Source: Paraburkholderia acidisoli
Lineage (GTDB): Bacteria > Pseudomonadota > Gammaproteobacteria > Burkholderiales > Burkholderiaceae
DNA length: 64,000 nt
NCBI RefSeq assembly: GCF_009789675.1
Contig: NZ_CP046913.1
Coordinates: forward strand, 1,488,001-1,552,000
Direction of reading: 5' to 3'
Below the pieces are notes generated by a model that was not told where the DNA came from, searched no databases, and saw nothing but the letters and a program-made list of their open reading frames with translations. The translations under genes and the position numbers were made by a program. The first letter of the stretch is position 1. Every line of letters starts with the position of its first letter. This document shows positions 25,279-34,600 of the stretch, piece by piece.

Positions 25279-27834
25279 ATGCCTATCATCAAACGACCGC
25301 CTTCACCGCAGTACCCGAACGACGATCGGGAACCTTCCTTCAACACCGGACGCCAGCCGCCGCGCCGCAACGAACCGCCATCGGGCGGGAACGGCGGCGG
25401 AGGTAGCCCGGGCGGCGCCGGCGCTTCCGGCAACGGCCGCGGTCCGCGCCGGCGCTCGCTCGGCGCCTCGATCGCGCTGTGGTTCGTCGGCATCATCGCG
25501 GCGTGCGGCGTGGTGGGTGCGCTCGTCGTAGGCTACGCGCTCGTCGTCATGGGACCGCAGCTGCCGTCGCTCGACGCGCTCACGAACTATCAGCCGAAGG
25601 TGCCGCTGCGCATCTATACGGCCGATCACGTGCTGATCGGCGAGTTCGGCGAAGAGCGCCGTCAACTCGTGCGCTTCCAGGACATCCCCGACGTGCAGAA
25701 GAAAGCGGTGCTCGCGATCGAGGACTATCGCTTCTACGAACACGGCGGCGTGGACTTCGTCGGCATCCTGCGCGCGGGCGTCACCGACCTGATGCACGGC
25801 GGCGCCTCGCAGGGCGCGAGCACGATCACCATGCAGGTCGCGCGCAACTTCTTCCTCTCGAGCGAGAAGACCTACACGCGCAAGATCTACGAGATGCTGC
25901 TCGCGTACAAGATCGAGCGCGCGCTCACCAAGGACCAGATTCTCGAGCTGTACATGAACCAGATTTATCTGGGGCAGCGCGCGTACGGCTTCTCGGCGGC
26001 GGCGCGCGTGTACTTCGGCAAGGACCTCAAGGACATCACGCTGGCGCAGGCCGCGATGCTCGCGGGCTTGCCGAAGGCACCTTCGGCGTATAACCCGATC
26101 GTCAATCCGCACCGCGCGAAGATCCGCCAGGAGTACATCCTCAAGCGCATGCTCGATCTCGGTTACATCAACCAGGCGCAGTACGACGAAGCGATGAAGG
26201 AACCCATCGTGACGAAGACCGCCGGCACCGAGTACAACGTGCACGCGGAATATGTCGCGGAAATGGTGCGTCAGATGATGTACGCGCAGTACAAGGACGA
26301 AACCTACACGCGCGGTCTCACGGTCACGACGACGATCGATTCCGGCGATCAGGACGCGGCGTACGCCGCCGTGCGCAAGGGCGTAATGGACTACGAGCGC
26401 CGTCACGGCTATCGCGGCCCGGAAGGCTTCGTGCAACTGCCGGCAGCCGGCGACGACCGCGATCAGGCCATCGACGACGCGCTCACCGATCACCCCGACA
26501 ACGGCGACATCGTCTCGGCCGTGGTGACCGACGCGGGCCCGAAGGCGGTGACCGCGCAACTGCTCGACGGCACCAGCATCAAGGTGACGGGCGAGGGCCT
26601 GCGCTTCGTCGCGGCCGGGCTGTCGTCGCGCGCCTCGCAGGCGCTGCGCATTCGCCCGGGTTCGATCGTGCGCCTGATGGCCGACGCCAAGGGCAACTGG
26701 CAGATCACGCAACTGCCGCAGGTGGAAGGCGCGCTGATCTCGCTCACGCCGCAGGACGGCGCGATTCGCGCGCTGATCGGCGGCTTCGACTTCAACAAGA
26801 ACAAGTTCAACCACGTGACGCAAGCCTGGCGCCAGCCGGGTTCGAGCTTCAAGCCGTTCATCTATTCGGCCTCGCTCGAAAAGGGCCTGGGACCGGCGAC
26901 CATCATCAACGACGCGCCGCTGTACTTCCCGCCCAGCACGCCCGGCGGCGATGCGTGGGAACCGAAGGACGACGACCAGCCCGATGGTCCGATGCCCATG
27001 CGTCTCGCGTTGCAGAAGTCGAAGAACCTCGTGTCGATCCGCATCCTCTCGTACATCGGCACGAAGTACGCGCAGGACTACGTCACGCAGCGGTTCGGTT
27101 TCGATGCCGACAAAACGCCGCCGTATCTGCCGATGGCGCTCGGCGCGGGCCTCGTCACGCCGTTGCAGTCGGCGGGCGCGTACAGCGTGTTCGCCAACGG
27201 CGGCTATCGCATCAACCCGTATCTCATCGCCGAAGTCGACGATGCGCACGGTCAGCCGATCCTGCGCGCGACGCCGCTCGTGGCGGGTCGCAACGCGCCG
27301 CAGACGCTCTCGCCGCGCAACGCGTATGTGATGAACAGCCTGCTGCATTCGGTGGCGACGGCGGGGACGGGCGCGGGCACCAATGTCCTGCATCGCAACG
27401 ACCTGCAAGGCAAGACGGGTACGACCAACGACGCGCACGACGGCTGGTTCGCCGGTTATCAGCGTTCGCTCGTGGCGGTGGCGTGGATGGGTTACGACCA
27501 GCCGAAGAGTCTCGGTAGCCGCGAATTCGGCGCGCAGCTCGCGCTGCCGATCTGGGTCGAGTACATGCAGCGCGCGCTGCGCGGCGTGCCGCAGGAAGAG
27601 CCGGCCATGCCCGAGGGTCTCACCACGCTCAACGGTGAGCTGTACTTCTCCGACATGACGCCGGGCAACGGTTTTGTTTCGGCGATCGGTCTGGATTCCG
27701 CGAATCCCGCGGGCGCGGCCAGCGACGCGAGCGGCGCGACGGGCTCGATGGGGCCGGGCGGCATGACGCCGCCGAGCGTGACGAACTCGGAGAAGCAGCA
27801 GATCATGGATCTGTTCGAATCCAACAAGCCTTGA
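25279..27834 (+). CDS. mrcA: Penicillin-binding protein 1A (bifunctional transglycosylase/transpeptidase)
   Basis: Peptidoglycan synthase of 851 residues, anchored in the inner membrane. A Pro/Gly-rich cytoplasmic tail (1-60) is followed by one membrane helix (about 63-90). The GT51 domain has EDYRFYEHGG (catalytic Glu about 148), GASTITMQVARN and RKIYEMLLAYKIE. An OB-like insert comes next, then the transpeptidase with SSFK (about 522), SKN and KTGTTN (about 711). I chose ATG 25279 (MPIIKRPP). ATG 25225 in the same frame would add 18 residues; neither start has a clear ribosome site. Single gene with its own terminator. Confidence 0.93.
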   Translation: MPIIKRPPSPQYPNDDREPSFNTGRQPPRRNEPPSGGNGGGGSPGGAGASGNGRGPRRRSLGASIALWFVGIIAACGVVGALVVGYALVVMGPQLPSLDALTNYQPKVPLRIYTADHVLIGEFGEERRQLVRFQDIPDVQKKAVLAIEDYRFYEHGGVDFVGILRAGVTDLMHGGASQGASTITMQVARNFFLSSEKTYTRKIYEMLLAYKIERALTKDQILELYMNQIYLGQRAYGFSAAARVYFGKDLKDITLAQAAMLAGLPKAPSAYNPIVNPHRAKIRQEYILKRMLDLGYINQAQYDEAMKEPIVTKTAGTEYNVHAEYVAEMVRQMMYAQYKDETYTRGLTVTTTIDSGDQDAAYAAVRKGVMDYERRHGYRGPEGFVQLPAAGDDRDQAIDDALTDHPDNGDIVSAVVTDAGPKAVTAQLLDGTSIKVTGEGLRFVAAGLSSRASQALRIRPGSIVRLMADAKGNWQITQLPQVEGALISLTPQDGAIRALIGGFDFNKNKFNHVTQAWRQPGSSFKPFIYSASLEKGLGPATIINDAPLYFPPSTPGGDAWEPKDDDQPDGPMPMRLALQKSKNLVSIRILSYIGTKYAQDYVTQRFGFDADKTPPYLPMALGAGLVTPLQSAGAYSVFANGGYRINPYLIAEVDDAHGQPILRATPLVAGRNAPQTLSPRNAYVMNSLLHSVATAGTGAGTNVLHRNDLQGKTGTTNDAHDGWFAGYQRSLVAVAWMGYDQPKSLGSREFGAQLALPIWVEYMQRALRGVPQEEPAMPEGLTTLNGELYFSDMTPGNGFVSAIGLDSANPAGAASDASGATGSMGPGGMTPPSVTNSEKQQIMDLFESNKP

Positions 27835-27868
27835 GGGTTTTGGTTTAGCAAGGCGGCGAGGAAAACAG

Positions 27869-27903
27869 CACGGCGCGTCGGCAACGGCGCGCCGTGTTTT
27901 TTA
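27869..27903 (+). terminator. Terminator of the PBP1A gene
   Basis: CACGGCGCG (27869-27877) pairs with CGCGCCGTG (27888-27896), followed by six Ts. Confidence 0.88.
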
Positions 27904-27955
27904 TTGCGCGGGGAAAGTTGTTGTGCGGCAAGGCGTTGGTGAGGATGTCCAGGGG

Positions 27956-27990
27956 TTTTGCACAGGGCTGTGAACAAAAACTGTGGACAA
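27956..27990. other. DnaA-box-like cluster 1
   Basis: Three 9-mers sit in 35 bp. TTTTGCACA (27956-27964) is a perfect match to the DnaA consensus TTWTNCACA. TGTGAACAA (27969-27977) and TGTGGACAA (27982-27990) are one-mismatch boxes on the other strand, spaced 13 bp start to start. The last two are part of a 22-bp stretch repeated exactly at 28641-28662. Confidence 0.5.
27969..27990. repeat. 22-bp exact direct repeat, copy 1
   Basis: Begins TGTGAACAAAAACTG and ends with TGTGGACAA. It is identical to 28641-28662, 672 bp away, in the same orientation, on the other side of the small gene at 28126-28434. Confidence 0.9.
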
Positions 27991-28125
27991 GTTTTGCGCG
28001 CAGAATCTGTGATCCGTCAACAAATGGCACACGAACATCGGTGCCTGTTCACGGCAACGGCAACGGCAACGGCATCGCACCGGCTTGTCGCGCGAGCGGC
28101 TTCCCGTTTCGATAGCTCACGCAGT

Positions 28126-28434
28126 TCACGCGGCCGAAGGGGCGGGACTCAGCATGATGACGACACTCGCTCCATCGTTCGAGTCGATCATCGACGCTAT
28201 GCATTCTTTCGTGTCGATGTCGAATACGCCGTCCTTGAGATGGATCGTCACGGTCGCGCCGGTGTGAAACGTCAGGTTGGTGACGGAGCTTTGGGCGGTT
28301 TGCTTGCGGGTTGCGCGTGAAAGTGCCAAGGCATCCACGAAGATCGCGCCAACCGGCTTTTGAGCCGGGCGATCTTGCTCCGCACCTGTGGCGTTGGGCC
28401 GTTCGTTGTTGATGGCTTGCTTACGGGTGTTCAT
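28126..28434 (-). CDS. Small orphan protein, function unknown
   Basis: 102 residues. The N-terminal third is polar and probably flexible (MNTRKQAINNERPNATGAEQ). The C-terminal part (about 55-98) looks like a small beta fold, with strands LTFHTGATVTIHL and SVVIMLSP around GVFDIDTKECIASMID. An excellent AAGGAG lies 8 bp before the ATG, which argues for real translation although the codon bias is weaker than in neighbouring genes. No family recognised. It stands alone between two clusters of DnaA-box-like sites. Confidence 0.68.
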   Translation of the reverse strand: MNTRKQAINNERPNATGAEQDRPAQKPVGAIFVDALALSRATRKQTAQSSVTNLTFHTGATVTIHLKDGVFDIDTKECIASMIDSNDGASVVIMLSPAPSAA

Positions 28435-28627
28435 TCGTCAGGCTCCTTGCGCCCGGACAATCCGGCGCTGTTGTGAGACATCCTGAACCCGTATGAGGCA
28501 CGGTGATATCGAAAAGCTTCGAATGCCGTTTCGCCGAATCATCCGCCGTCTTCAAGCGACGTGGATTTCCCCGATGCGCTGCCATAAAAGCCATACGAAA
28601 CAAGGCCGAACGCCGTGTGTTCCACGC

Positions 28628-28718
28628 TTATCCCCAGGCTTGTGAACAAAAACTGTGGACAACCCGCACGCCGACGTTGTCCACAGTTTCTGTTGATGCC
28701 CCTGTTCATAACCCTGGG
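28628..28718. other. DnaA-box-like cluster 2 with large dyad
   Basis: Five sites within one mismatch of TTWTNCACA: TTATCCCCA (28628-28636), TGTGAACAA (28641-28649), TGTGGACAA (28654-28662), TTGTCCACA (28677-28685) and TGTTCATAA (28703-28711, reverse of TTATGAACA). The centre is a perfect 12-bp inverted repeat: AACTGTGGACAA at 28651-28662 and its complement at 28677-28688, 14 nt apart. Flanking TGAACA/TGTTCA and CCCAGG/CCTGGG extend the dyad. Confidence 0.55.
28641..28662. repeat. 22-bp exact direct repeat, copy 2
   Basis: Identical to 27969-27990. Here it forms the left arm of the larger dyad. Confidence 0.9.
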
Positions 28719-28819
28719 ATACCGAACTTAACTCCCTGATCCCAAAGCCATTGCGCGCCCGTATCACGCGTGCGTCACGAATGGGGCAAGCGCACAGCAC
28801 ACCGAAGCAATCGGCCGGC

Positions 28820-29251
28820 TCAAAACACGTCGTCGTATCGCAGTCCGAACGTTCTCGCCTTCGAGCCGCGCGTGTAGGTCACCGCCCAGTGCGCGAGCCA
28901 CGCGCCCGTCAACGCGCCCAGTGCGTCGGCGAACAGATCCTTGTACGAGAAGCCGTCGGTGCGGCAGGTGCCGTCGAAGGTTTCCTTCAGGAGCCCCGGC
29001 ACCGTGCCGATCAGCGTGCCGTAGACCACGGGATGATCCGTGTCGCGCGCGAGCCAGCCGCCGATCGCGCCGAAGGGCGCGGAAACCGCGAAGTGTTCAA
29101 GCTTGTCGGTGCCCGTCCAGCTGTCGCCGTTCTGAATGCGAAAGCCGCCACGTGAGCCCGCGCAGTCGAGGCTCGCGTGCGCGCCGGCACTCGCAAGACA
29201 GAGCAGGGCGACACACGCAGCCCGTTTCACGCAATTGACGTGATATCCCAT
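28820..29251 (-). CDS. YfiM-like small envelope protein
   Basis: 143 residues. The signal peptide is MGYHVNCVKRAACVALLCLA to GAHA. There is no lipobox, unlike E. coli YfiM. The mature part carries DSWTGTDKLEHFAVSAPFGAIGGWLARD, the DK-HF pattern of YfiM-type proteins, then two hydrophobic glycine-rich segments (VVYGTLIGTVPGLLKE and LFADALGALTGAWLAHWAV). Start 29251 is preferred because GAGAG lies 9 bp upstream; the ATG at 29260 touches it. Function unknown, probably associated with the envelope. Confidence 0.72.
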   Translation of the reverse strand: MGYHVNCVKRAACVALLCLASAGAHASLDCAGSRGGFRIQNGDSWTGTDKLEHFAVSAPFGAIGGWLARDTDHPVVYGTLIGTVPGLLKETFDGTCRTDGFSYKDLFADALGALTGAWLAHWAVTYTRGSKARTFGLRYDDVF

Positions 29252-29488
29252 GATCGTCATCTCTCAGGTAGTTAGCCTCGCGCGTTTGCGACTGATGCCG
29301 TCTCGTGCGCGCCGACCTCTCGGCCCGGGTTCCCATCAAAATTACGCAGGACTCCGCATTAAATTGATTGGTCGAACTCAGTTATTGCCGATTTAGGCCG
29401 GAGTCTATCAGCTTAGTCCTAAAAAATGGGGTCAGAAAATCCTGTCAGAGTTGCAGGATTCCGCACGGAGAACGGCGACGCGCACGCT

Positions 29489-30094
29489 TTATGGCGCGGT
29501 GGAGAGCGCTTCTACGATGGCGTCTTCGAGACGGTCGTTGCCCCAGAACATTTCCTTGCCGACGAAGAACGTCGGTGCGCCGAAAATGCCGAGCGCGCGT
29601 GCGCGTTGCGTGCGCTCACGCAGGCGTTGGCGGTTGTCCTCGGCGAGCGCGAGGGCGAGGACCGGTGCCGCTTCCACGCCGCGCGCCTCGAGCATGGCGC
29701 TGATCGCCTCGGGCGAATCCACTTCGCGATCTTCGCCGAAATTGCGCAGCATCACCGCGCGGCACCACGTGGGCAGCCACGGTTCGTCGGCGGCGAGCAC
29801 GGCCACGCGCGTCGCGAGGAGCGCGCGGCGCGGAAACTCCGAGGGCGGCGCCCACGGCAGCGCGTATTTGCGGCATTGGCGCTCCATGTCGCGCATCACG
29901 TACACGCCTTTTTCCTTCTGCGCGACGAAGGGCGGCGCCTCCCAGCCGAGCGCGTCGAAAATCGGGCCGAGCAGGAACGGGCGCCAGCGCACCGTCACGC
30001 CCGCGCGCGTGGCGAGTTCGTCGATGCGCATGGCGCTCAGGTAGCTGTAATGGCTCGCGAGGTCGAACCAGAAGTCGAGGGAGGGCGCGGTCAT
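29489..30094 (-). CDS. DsbA-fold 2-hydroxychromene-2-carboxylate isomerase family protein
   Basis: 201 residues of thioredoxin/DsbA-like fold (kappa-class GST relatives). LDFWFDLASHYSYLSAMR holds the Ser that replaces the DsbA Cys and activates glutathione in HCCA isomerases. IFGAPTFFVGKEMFWGNDRL is the conserved C-terminal motif with cis-Pro. The family isomerises 2-hydroxychromene-2-carboxylate in naphthalene breakdown, but no aromatic pathway is nearby, so the true substrate is open. AAGGAG lies 8 bp before the ATG. It follows the efflux operon by 77 bp and may be co-transcribed. Confidence 0.88.
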   Translation of the reverse strand: MTAPSLDFWFDLASHYSYLSAMRIDELATRAGVTVRWRPFLLGPIFDALGWEAPPFVAQKEKGVYVMRDMERQCRKYALPWAPPSEFPRRALLATRVAVLAADEPWLPTWCRAVMLRNFGEDREVDSPEAISAMLEARGVEAAPVLALALAEDNRQRLRERTQRARALGIFGAPTFFVGKEMFWGNDRLEDAIVEALSTAP

Positions 30095-30171
30095 GGCGAC
30101 GACTCCTTGGGCACGCGCGGCGCCGGAGCGCGCCGTCGCGATTCGTCTATGGTACTCGCTTGCGGACGCGC

Positions 30172-31680
30172 TTAACGCGCCGCCGCCGGGGCTGCCGCGG
30201 CGGGCGTCTCCTCCGAAGCGGCTTTCGCGCCGCGATTGCCCACCGTTGCCGGATTCACCGGCGGGTTGCCCATCGCCTGGAAGAGCGCCGCCGTGTCCGT
30301 GAGCCGCGTGCCGCGATAGCGCACTTCGTCGAGCCGCGCATTGCGCCATTGCTGCTCGCTTTGCCGCACCGCATAGAGCGGCACCGCGCCGAGGCGGTAG
30401 CGCGCCTGGGTGTCGTCGTACACGCCTTGCGCGGTGCCCGCCGAGGTGCTGGCCGCGTCGAGCGCCTGCGCGTCGTGGTCGAGCGCCGCGAGCCGGTCCG
30501 CGACGTCCTGGAACGCCGTGAGCACGGTCTGCCTGTAGGTGTCGTTGGCGGCTTCGTACGATTGCAGCGCCGCGCGCCGCTGCGCGACGAGCGCGCCGCC
30601 GTGGAAGATCGGCTGCGTGAGCGACGCGCCGATCGCCCACAGCGCGCCCGCGCCCGAGGTGGCGATCGGCCAGTTGAAGCCGCCCTGGCCGAGTGCCGCC
30701 GAGAGCGTGATGCTCGGATACATCTGTGCGGTCGCCGCGCCCACTTCGGCCGCGGCGGCCACGAGCGTGGCCTCGGCGGCGGCGATGTCGGGGCGCGTGC
30801 GCAGCAGGTCGGACGGCACCACCACGGGCACCTGCGCCGGCAGCGTGAGGCTCGCGAGATCGAGGTCGGGCGGCGCCTGGTCGGGCGTGCGGCCGAGCAG
30901 CACGGCGAGCGCATGACGCATGGCGGTCCATTGCTGCTGCAAACCCGGCAGGCTCACCGAAAGCGCCGCGGCGCTCTGCTGGGCGCTCAGCACGTCGGTG
31001 CGCGACACCGCGCCGAGCGCATAGCGCTGCTGCACGTCGCTGGCCTGCGCGTTGGCGAGCGCGATGAGTTGTTCCGTCGTGTCGATCTGCGCATGCAGCG
31101 TAGCCGCACCGATCGCGCTCGTCACGATGTTCGCCGCGAGCGCGCGCTGTGCCGCCTCGTACTGGAACGCCTGCACGTTCACGCGCGAGGCGAGCGCGGC
31201 GTTGTTCAGGCGCGTCGCGCCGAACACGTCGAAGGTATAGCGCACGTCGATCAAGCCCGCGAACAGCGCGTATTGCAGCTTGTCGATGCCGAGTTGCGGC
31301 ACGCCCGGCGCGCGCTGGCGTTGCGCCGTGCCGAGCGCATCCACCGTGGGCAGCAACGAACTGCCGATCTGGCCGCGCAGCTGCTCGCGCGCGCCTTGCA
31401 GACCGTGGTCGGCGGCGGCGAGGTTGGGGCTGTTCGCGAGGCCTTCGTTCACGAGCGCGTCGAGTGCGTCCGAGCGATAGAGCGTCCACCACTGCGGCAC
31501 CGGGTGCGCGCCCGTCACGAACTGCTGCGCGACGCCCCCGGCCGCGACGGTCTGCGCGGGCTGGGGCTGCGCGCCGTAATGGTCGGGCTGCGGCATGGCG
31601 GGCGGTTCGCCCGTCGGGCCCAGCGCGCAACCCGCGAGCGCGAGCGCCATCGCAGTCAATATGGGCTTGAGCGTGTTCAT
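30172..31680 (-). CDS. RND efflux outer membrane factor lipoprotein (NodT/OprM type)
   Basis: TolC-like trimeric channel subunit of 502 residues. Lipoprotein signal ends LALAGC with Cys18. The two OEP repeats are visible (about 60-255 and 275-470), including VDALGTAQRQR, LLRTRPDIAAAEATLVAA and YRLGAVPLYAVRQSEQQW. The last 40 residues are Ala/Glu-rich. Its ATG overlaps the stop of the RND pump gene by 4 bp. Together with the adaptor and pump it forms a full tripartite exporter. Drug or solvent substrates cannot be told from the sequence. Confidence 0.93.
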   Translation of the reverse strand: MNTLKPILTAMALALAGCALGPTGEPPAMPQPDHYGAQPQPAQTVAAGGVAQQFVTGAHPVPQWWTLYRSDALDALVNEGLANSPNLAAADHGLQGAREQLRGQIGSSLLPTVDALGTAQRQRAPGVPQLGIDKLQYALFAGLIDVRYTFDVFGATRLNNAALASRVNVQAFQYEAAQRALAANIVTSAIGAATLHAQIDTTEQLIALANAQASDVQQRYALGAVSRTDVLSAQQSAAALSVSLPGLQQQWTAMRHALAVLLGRTPDQAPPDLDLASLTLPAQVPVVVPSDLLRTRPDIAAAEATLVAAAAEVGAATAQMYPSITLSAALGQGGFNWPIATSGAGALWAIGASLTQPIFHGGALVAQRRAALQSYEAANDTYRQTVLTAFQDVADRLAALDHDAQALDAASTSAGTAQGVYDDTQARYRLGAVPLYAVRQSEQQWRNARLDEVRYRGTRLTDTAALFQAMGNPPVNPATVGNRGAKAASEETPAAAAPAAAR

Positions 31681-34600
31681 GAGGCGTGTCCTCGCGCCGC
31701 GCCGGCTTCGCCCGCGTCGTTCGCATCGGTCTCGCTGCTGCGCACGCGGAACGCGGCGGCGTAGAGCGCGGGCAGGAAGAACAGCGTGAGCACGGTCGCG
31801 ATGGTGATGCCGCCCATCAGCGCCGTCGCCATCGGCCCGAAAAAGTTCGAGCGCAACAGCGGAATGAGCGCGAGCACGGCGGCGGCGGCCGTCAGCATGA
31901 TCGGGCGGAAGCGTCGCACGGTCGCGCCCACGATGGCGTCGAAGCGCTTGTGTCCCGCGCGGATGTCGGTTTCGATCTGGTCCACGAGAATGACCGAGTT
32001 GCGCATGATGATGCCGAACATGGCGATCACGCCGAGCATGGCGACGAAGCCGAACGGCTGCCGGAACAGCAGCAGCGCGATCACCACGCCGATCAGCCCG
32101 AGCGGCGCGGTCATCACGACCATCATCACGCGCGCGAGGCTCTGCAGCTGGATCATCAGGAGCGTGAGAACGGCGATCGCGAGGATCGGCAACTGCGCAT
32201 AAATGGACGCCTGACCCTTCGCGCTTTCCTCCACCGAGCCGCCCACTTCGATGCGATAGCCGCCGGGCAGCGTGCGCCGGATCGCGTCGAGTTTCTTCTC
32301 CAGCGTGTGCGTGACGTCGATGCCTTGCGCGCCCGCGCGCACGTCCGACTGCACGGTGATGGTGGGCTGCCGGTCGCGCGACCAGATCACGCCGTATTCG
32401 AGGTCGTTGGCGAGGTGGCCGAGCGCCCCGAGCGGCACGGGACCGTTGGGCGTGGGCATCGCGAGCGTGACGAGCCGCGAGGGATCGACGCGCTCGGCGG
32501 CCGGCGCGCGCAGATCCACGCTGATGAGCTTGTCGCGTTCGCGATACTGCGTGACCGTGTAGCCCGAATACTGCATCTGCAAGAAGTTGGCGATGTCCTG
32601 GGTGGAGACGTTGAGCGCGCGCGCCTTCTGCTGGTCGATCTGGAAATGCAGCGAACGCTCGGCGGGTTCGTCCCAGTCGAAGTTGACGTTGTCGGTGCGC
32701 GAGTCGGCGCGCAGCGTGGCGGCCACACGATCGGCAATGCCGCGCACGGTCGCGATGTCGTCGCCGCTCACGCGAAACTGCACGGGATAGCCCACGGGCG
32801 GCCCGTTTTCCAGCCGCGAAATGCGTGTGCGCACGGCCGGGAACTGGTCGCGCAAACGCGGTTCGAGCCAGCTCGCAAGCTTCTCGCGATCGTCGATCGA
32901 CTTCGTCGTGATGACGAACTGCGCGAAGTTGGGCTGCTGCAATTGCTGATCGAGCGGCAGATAAAACCGCGGCGCGCCCGTGCCGACGAAATCGATCGCG
33001 TGATCGATCTCGGGGCGACCTTTGAGCAGGGTTTCGAGGCGCTTCGTCTCGCGCAGCGTGGCGTCGAACGCGGCGCCTTCGGGCAGCCTCACGTCGACGA
33101 GCAATTCCGGCCGGTCCGAACTCGGGAAGAATTGCTGCGGCACGAGCGTGAAGCCCGCGAGCGCGATCACGAACAGCACGAGCGTGAGGACGAGCACGAT
33201 CACGTGGCGCTCGATACACCAGCCGATCCAGCCGCGCAAACGGCCGTAGAACCGCGTGTCGTAGATCTCGTGCTCGTGGTGTTCAGGGTGGGCGTCGTGC
33301 GCGGCGTTCGGGTCGGCCTTGCGCTCGGGCAGCAGGCGATAGCCGAGCAGCGGAATCAGCACGACGGCGGCGAACCACGAGGCGATCAACGCAATGGCGG
33401 AGACCTGGAAGATCGAGCGCGTGTATTCGCCGGTGCTCGACTTTGCGAGCACGATCGGCAGAAAACCGGACACGGTCACGAGCGTGCCCGTGAGCATGGG
33501 GAACGCCGTGCTGGTGTAGGCGAACGCGGCGGCGCTCGCGCGGCTCCAGCCTTGCGCGAGCTTCACGGCCATCATTTCTACGGAGATGATGGCGTCGTCC
33601 ACGAGCAGGCCCAGTGCGAGCACGAGCGTGCCGAGCGACACCTTGTGCAGGCCAATGCCGAACAGATACATGGCGAGCGAGGTGACGGCGAGCACGATGG
33701 GAATGGTGATCACGACCACCATGCCCGTGCGCACGCCCAGTGAGACGAGGCTCACGAGCAGCACGATGCCCACGGCTTCGGCCACGGCCTCGACGAAGTC
33801 GTCGACTGAACGCGATACGGCGTGCGGCATGCTGGACACTTCGACGAGCTTGAGGCCCACGGGAAGTTGCGCGCGCAACTGGTCAATACGCGTGTCGAGC
33901 GCTTTGCCGAGGCGGATCACGTCGCCGCCGGGCTGCATCGTCAGGCCGATGCCGAGCACGGCCTGGTTCTGGAAGCGCATCTGCGTGGCGGGCGGATCGT
34001 CGTAGCCGCGCCGGATCGTGGCGATGTCGCCCAGGCGAAAGGTGCGGTCGTTCACGCGCACCAGCGTGTTGGCGATTGCGTTGAGATCGTCGAACTGGCC
34101 GCTCGGGCGCACGAACACGCGGTCGTCCGCGGTGGTGAGCGTGCCCGCGGGCGAGACGCTGTTCTGCGCGCCGATCACCTGGCCGAGCTGCGTGGGCGAA
34201 ATGCCGAGGCGTGTGAGCTGCGTGTTCGGAATCTCGATGTAGATGCGCTCCTTCTGGTCGCCGAAATAATCGACCTTGCCCACGTCCGGCACGTGCAGCA
34301 GTTGCTCGCGCAGTTTGTCGGCGTAATCGTGCAGCTGGGCGGGCGAAAAGCCGTCGCCCTCCAGCGCGTAGAGGTTGGTGTAGACGTCGCCGAACTCGTC
34401 GTTGAAGAACGGGCCTTGCACGCCTTGCGGCAGCGTGGGCGCGATGTCGCCCACTTTCTTGCGCACCTGATACCACGTCTCGCGCACCTCGCTCACGGGC
34501 GCGGAGTCCTTCATCGTGAAGAAGACGAGCGATTCGCCGGGTCGCGAGTAGCTGCGCAAAAAGTCGATGTACGGCGTTTCCTGCAGCTTGCGACCGATGC

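Larger units (their letters stand above)
28435..28819. other. 385-bp gap containing DnaA-box-like cluster 2
   Basis: No supported gene. The left part should hold the promoter of the orphan gene. The stretch 28628-28718 contains five DnaA-box-like 9-mers and a large dyad. The right part (28740-28819) shows nothing further. Confidence 0.55.

Noticed and set aside
27956..28718. Chromosomal or plasmid replication origin
   Set aside because: There are DnaA-like boxes, but no AT-rich unwinding region with 13-mers and no dnaA, repA, parA, parB, rpmH or gidA nearby.
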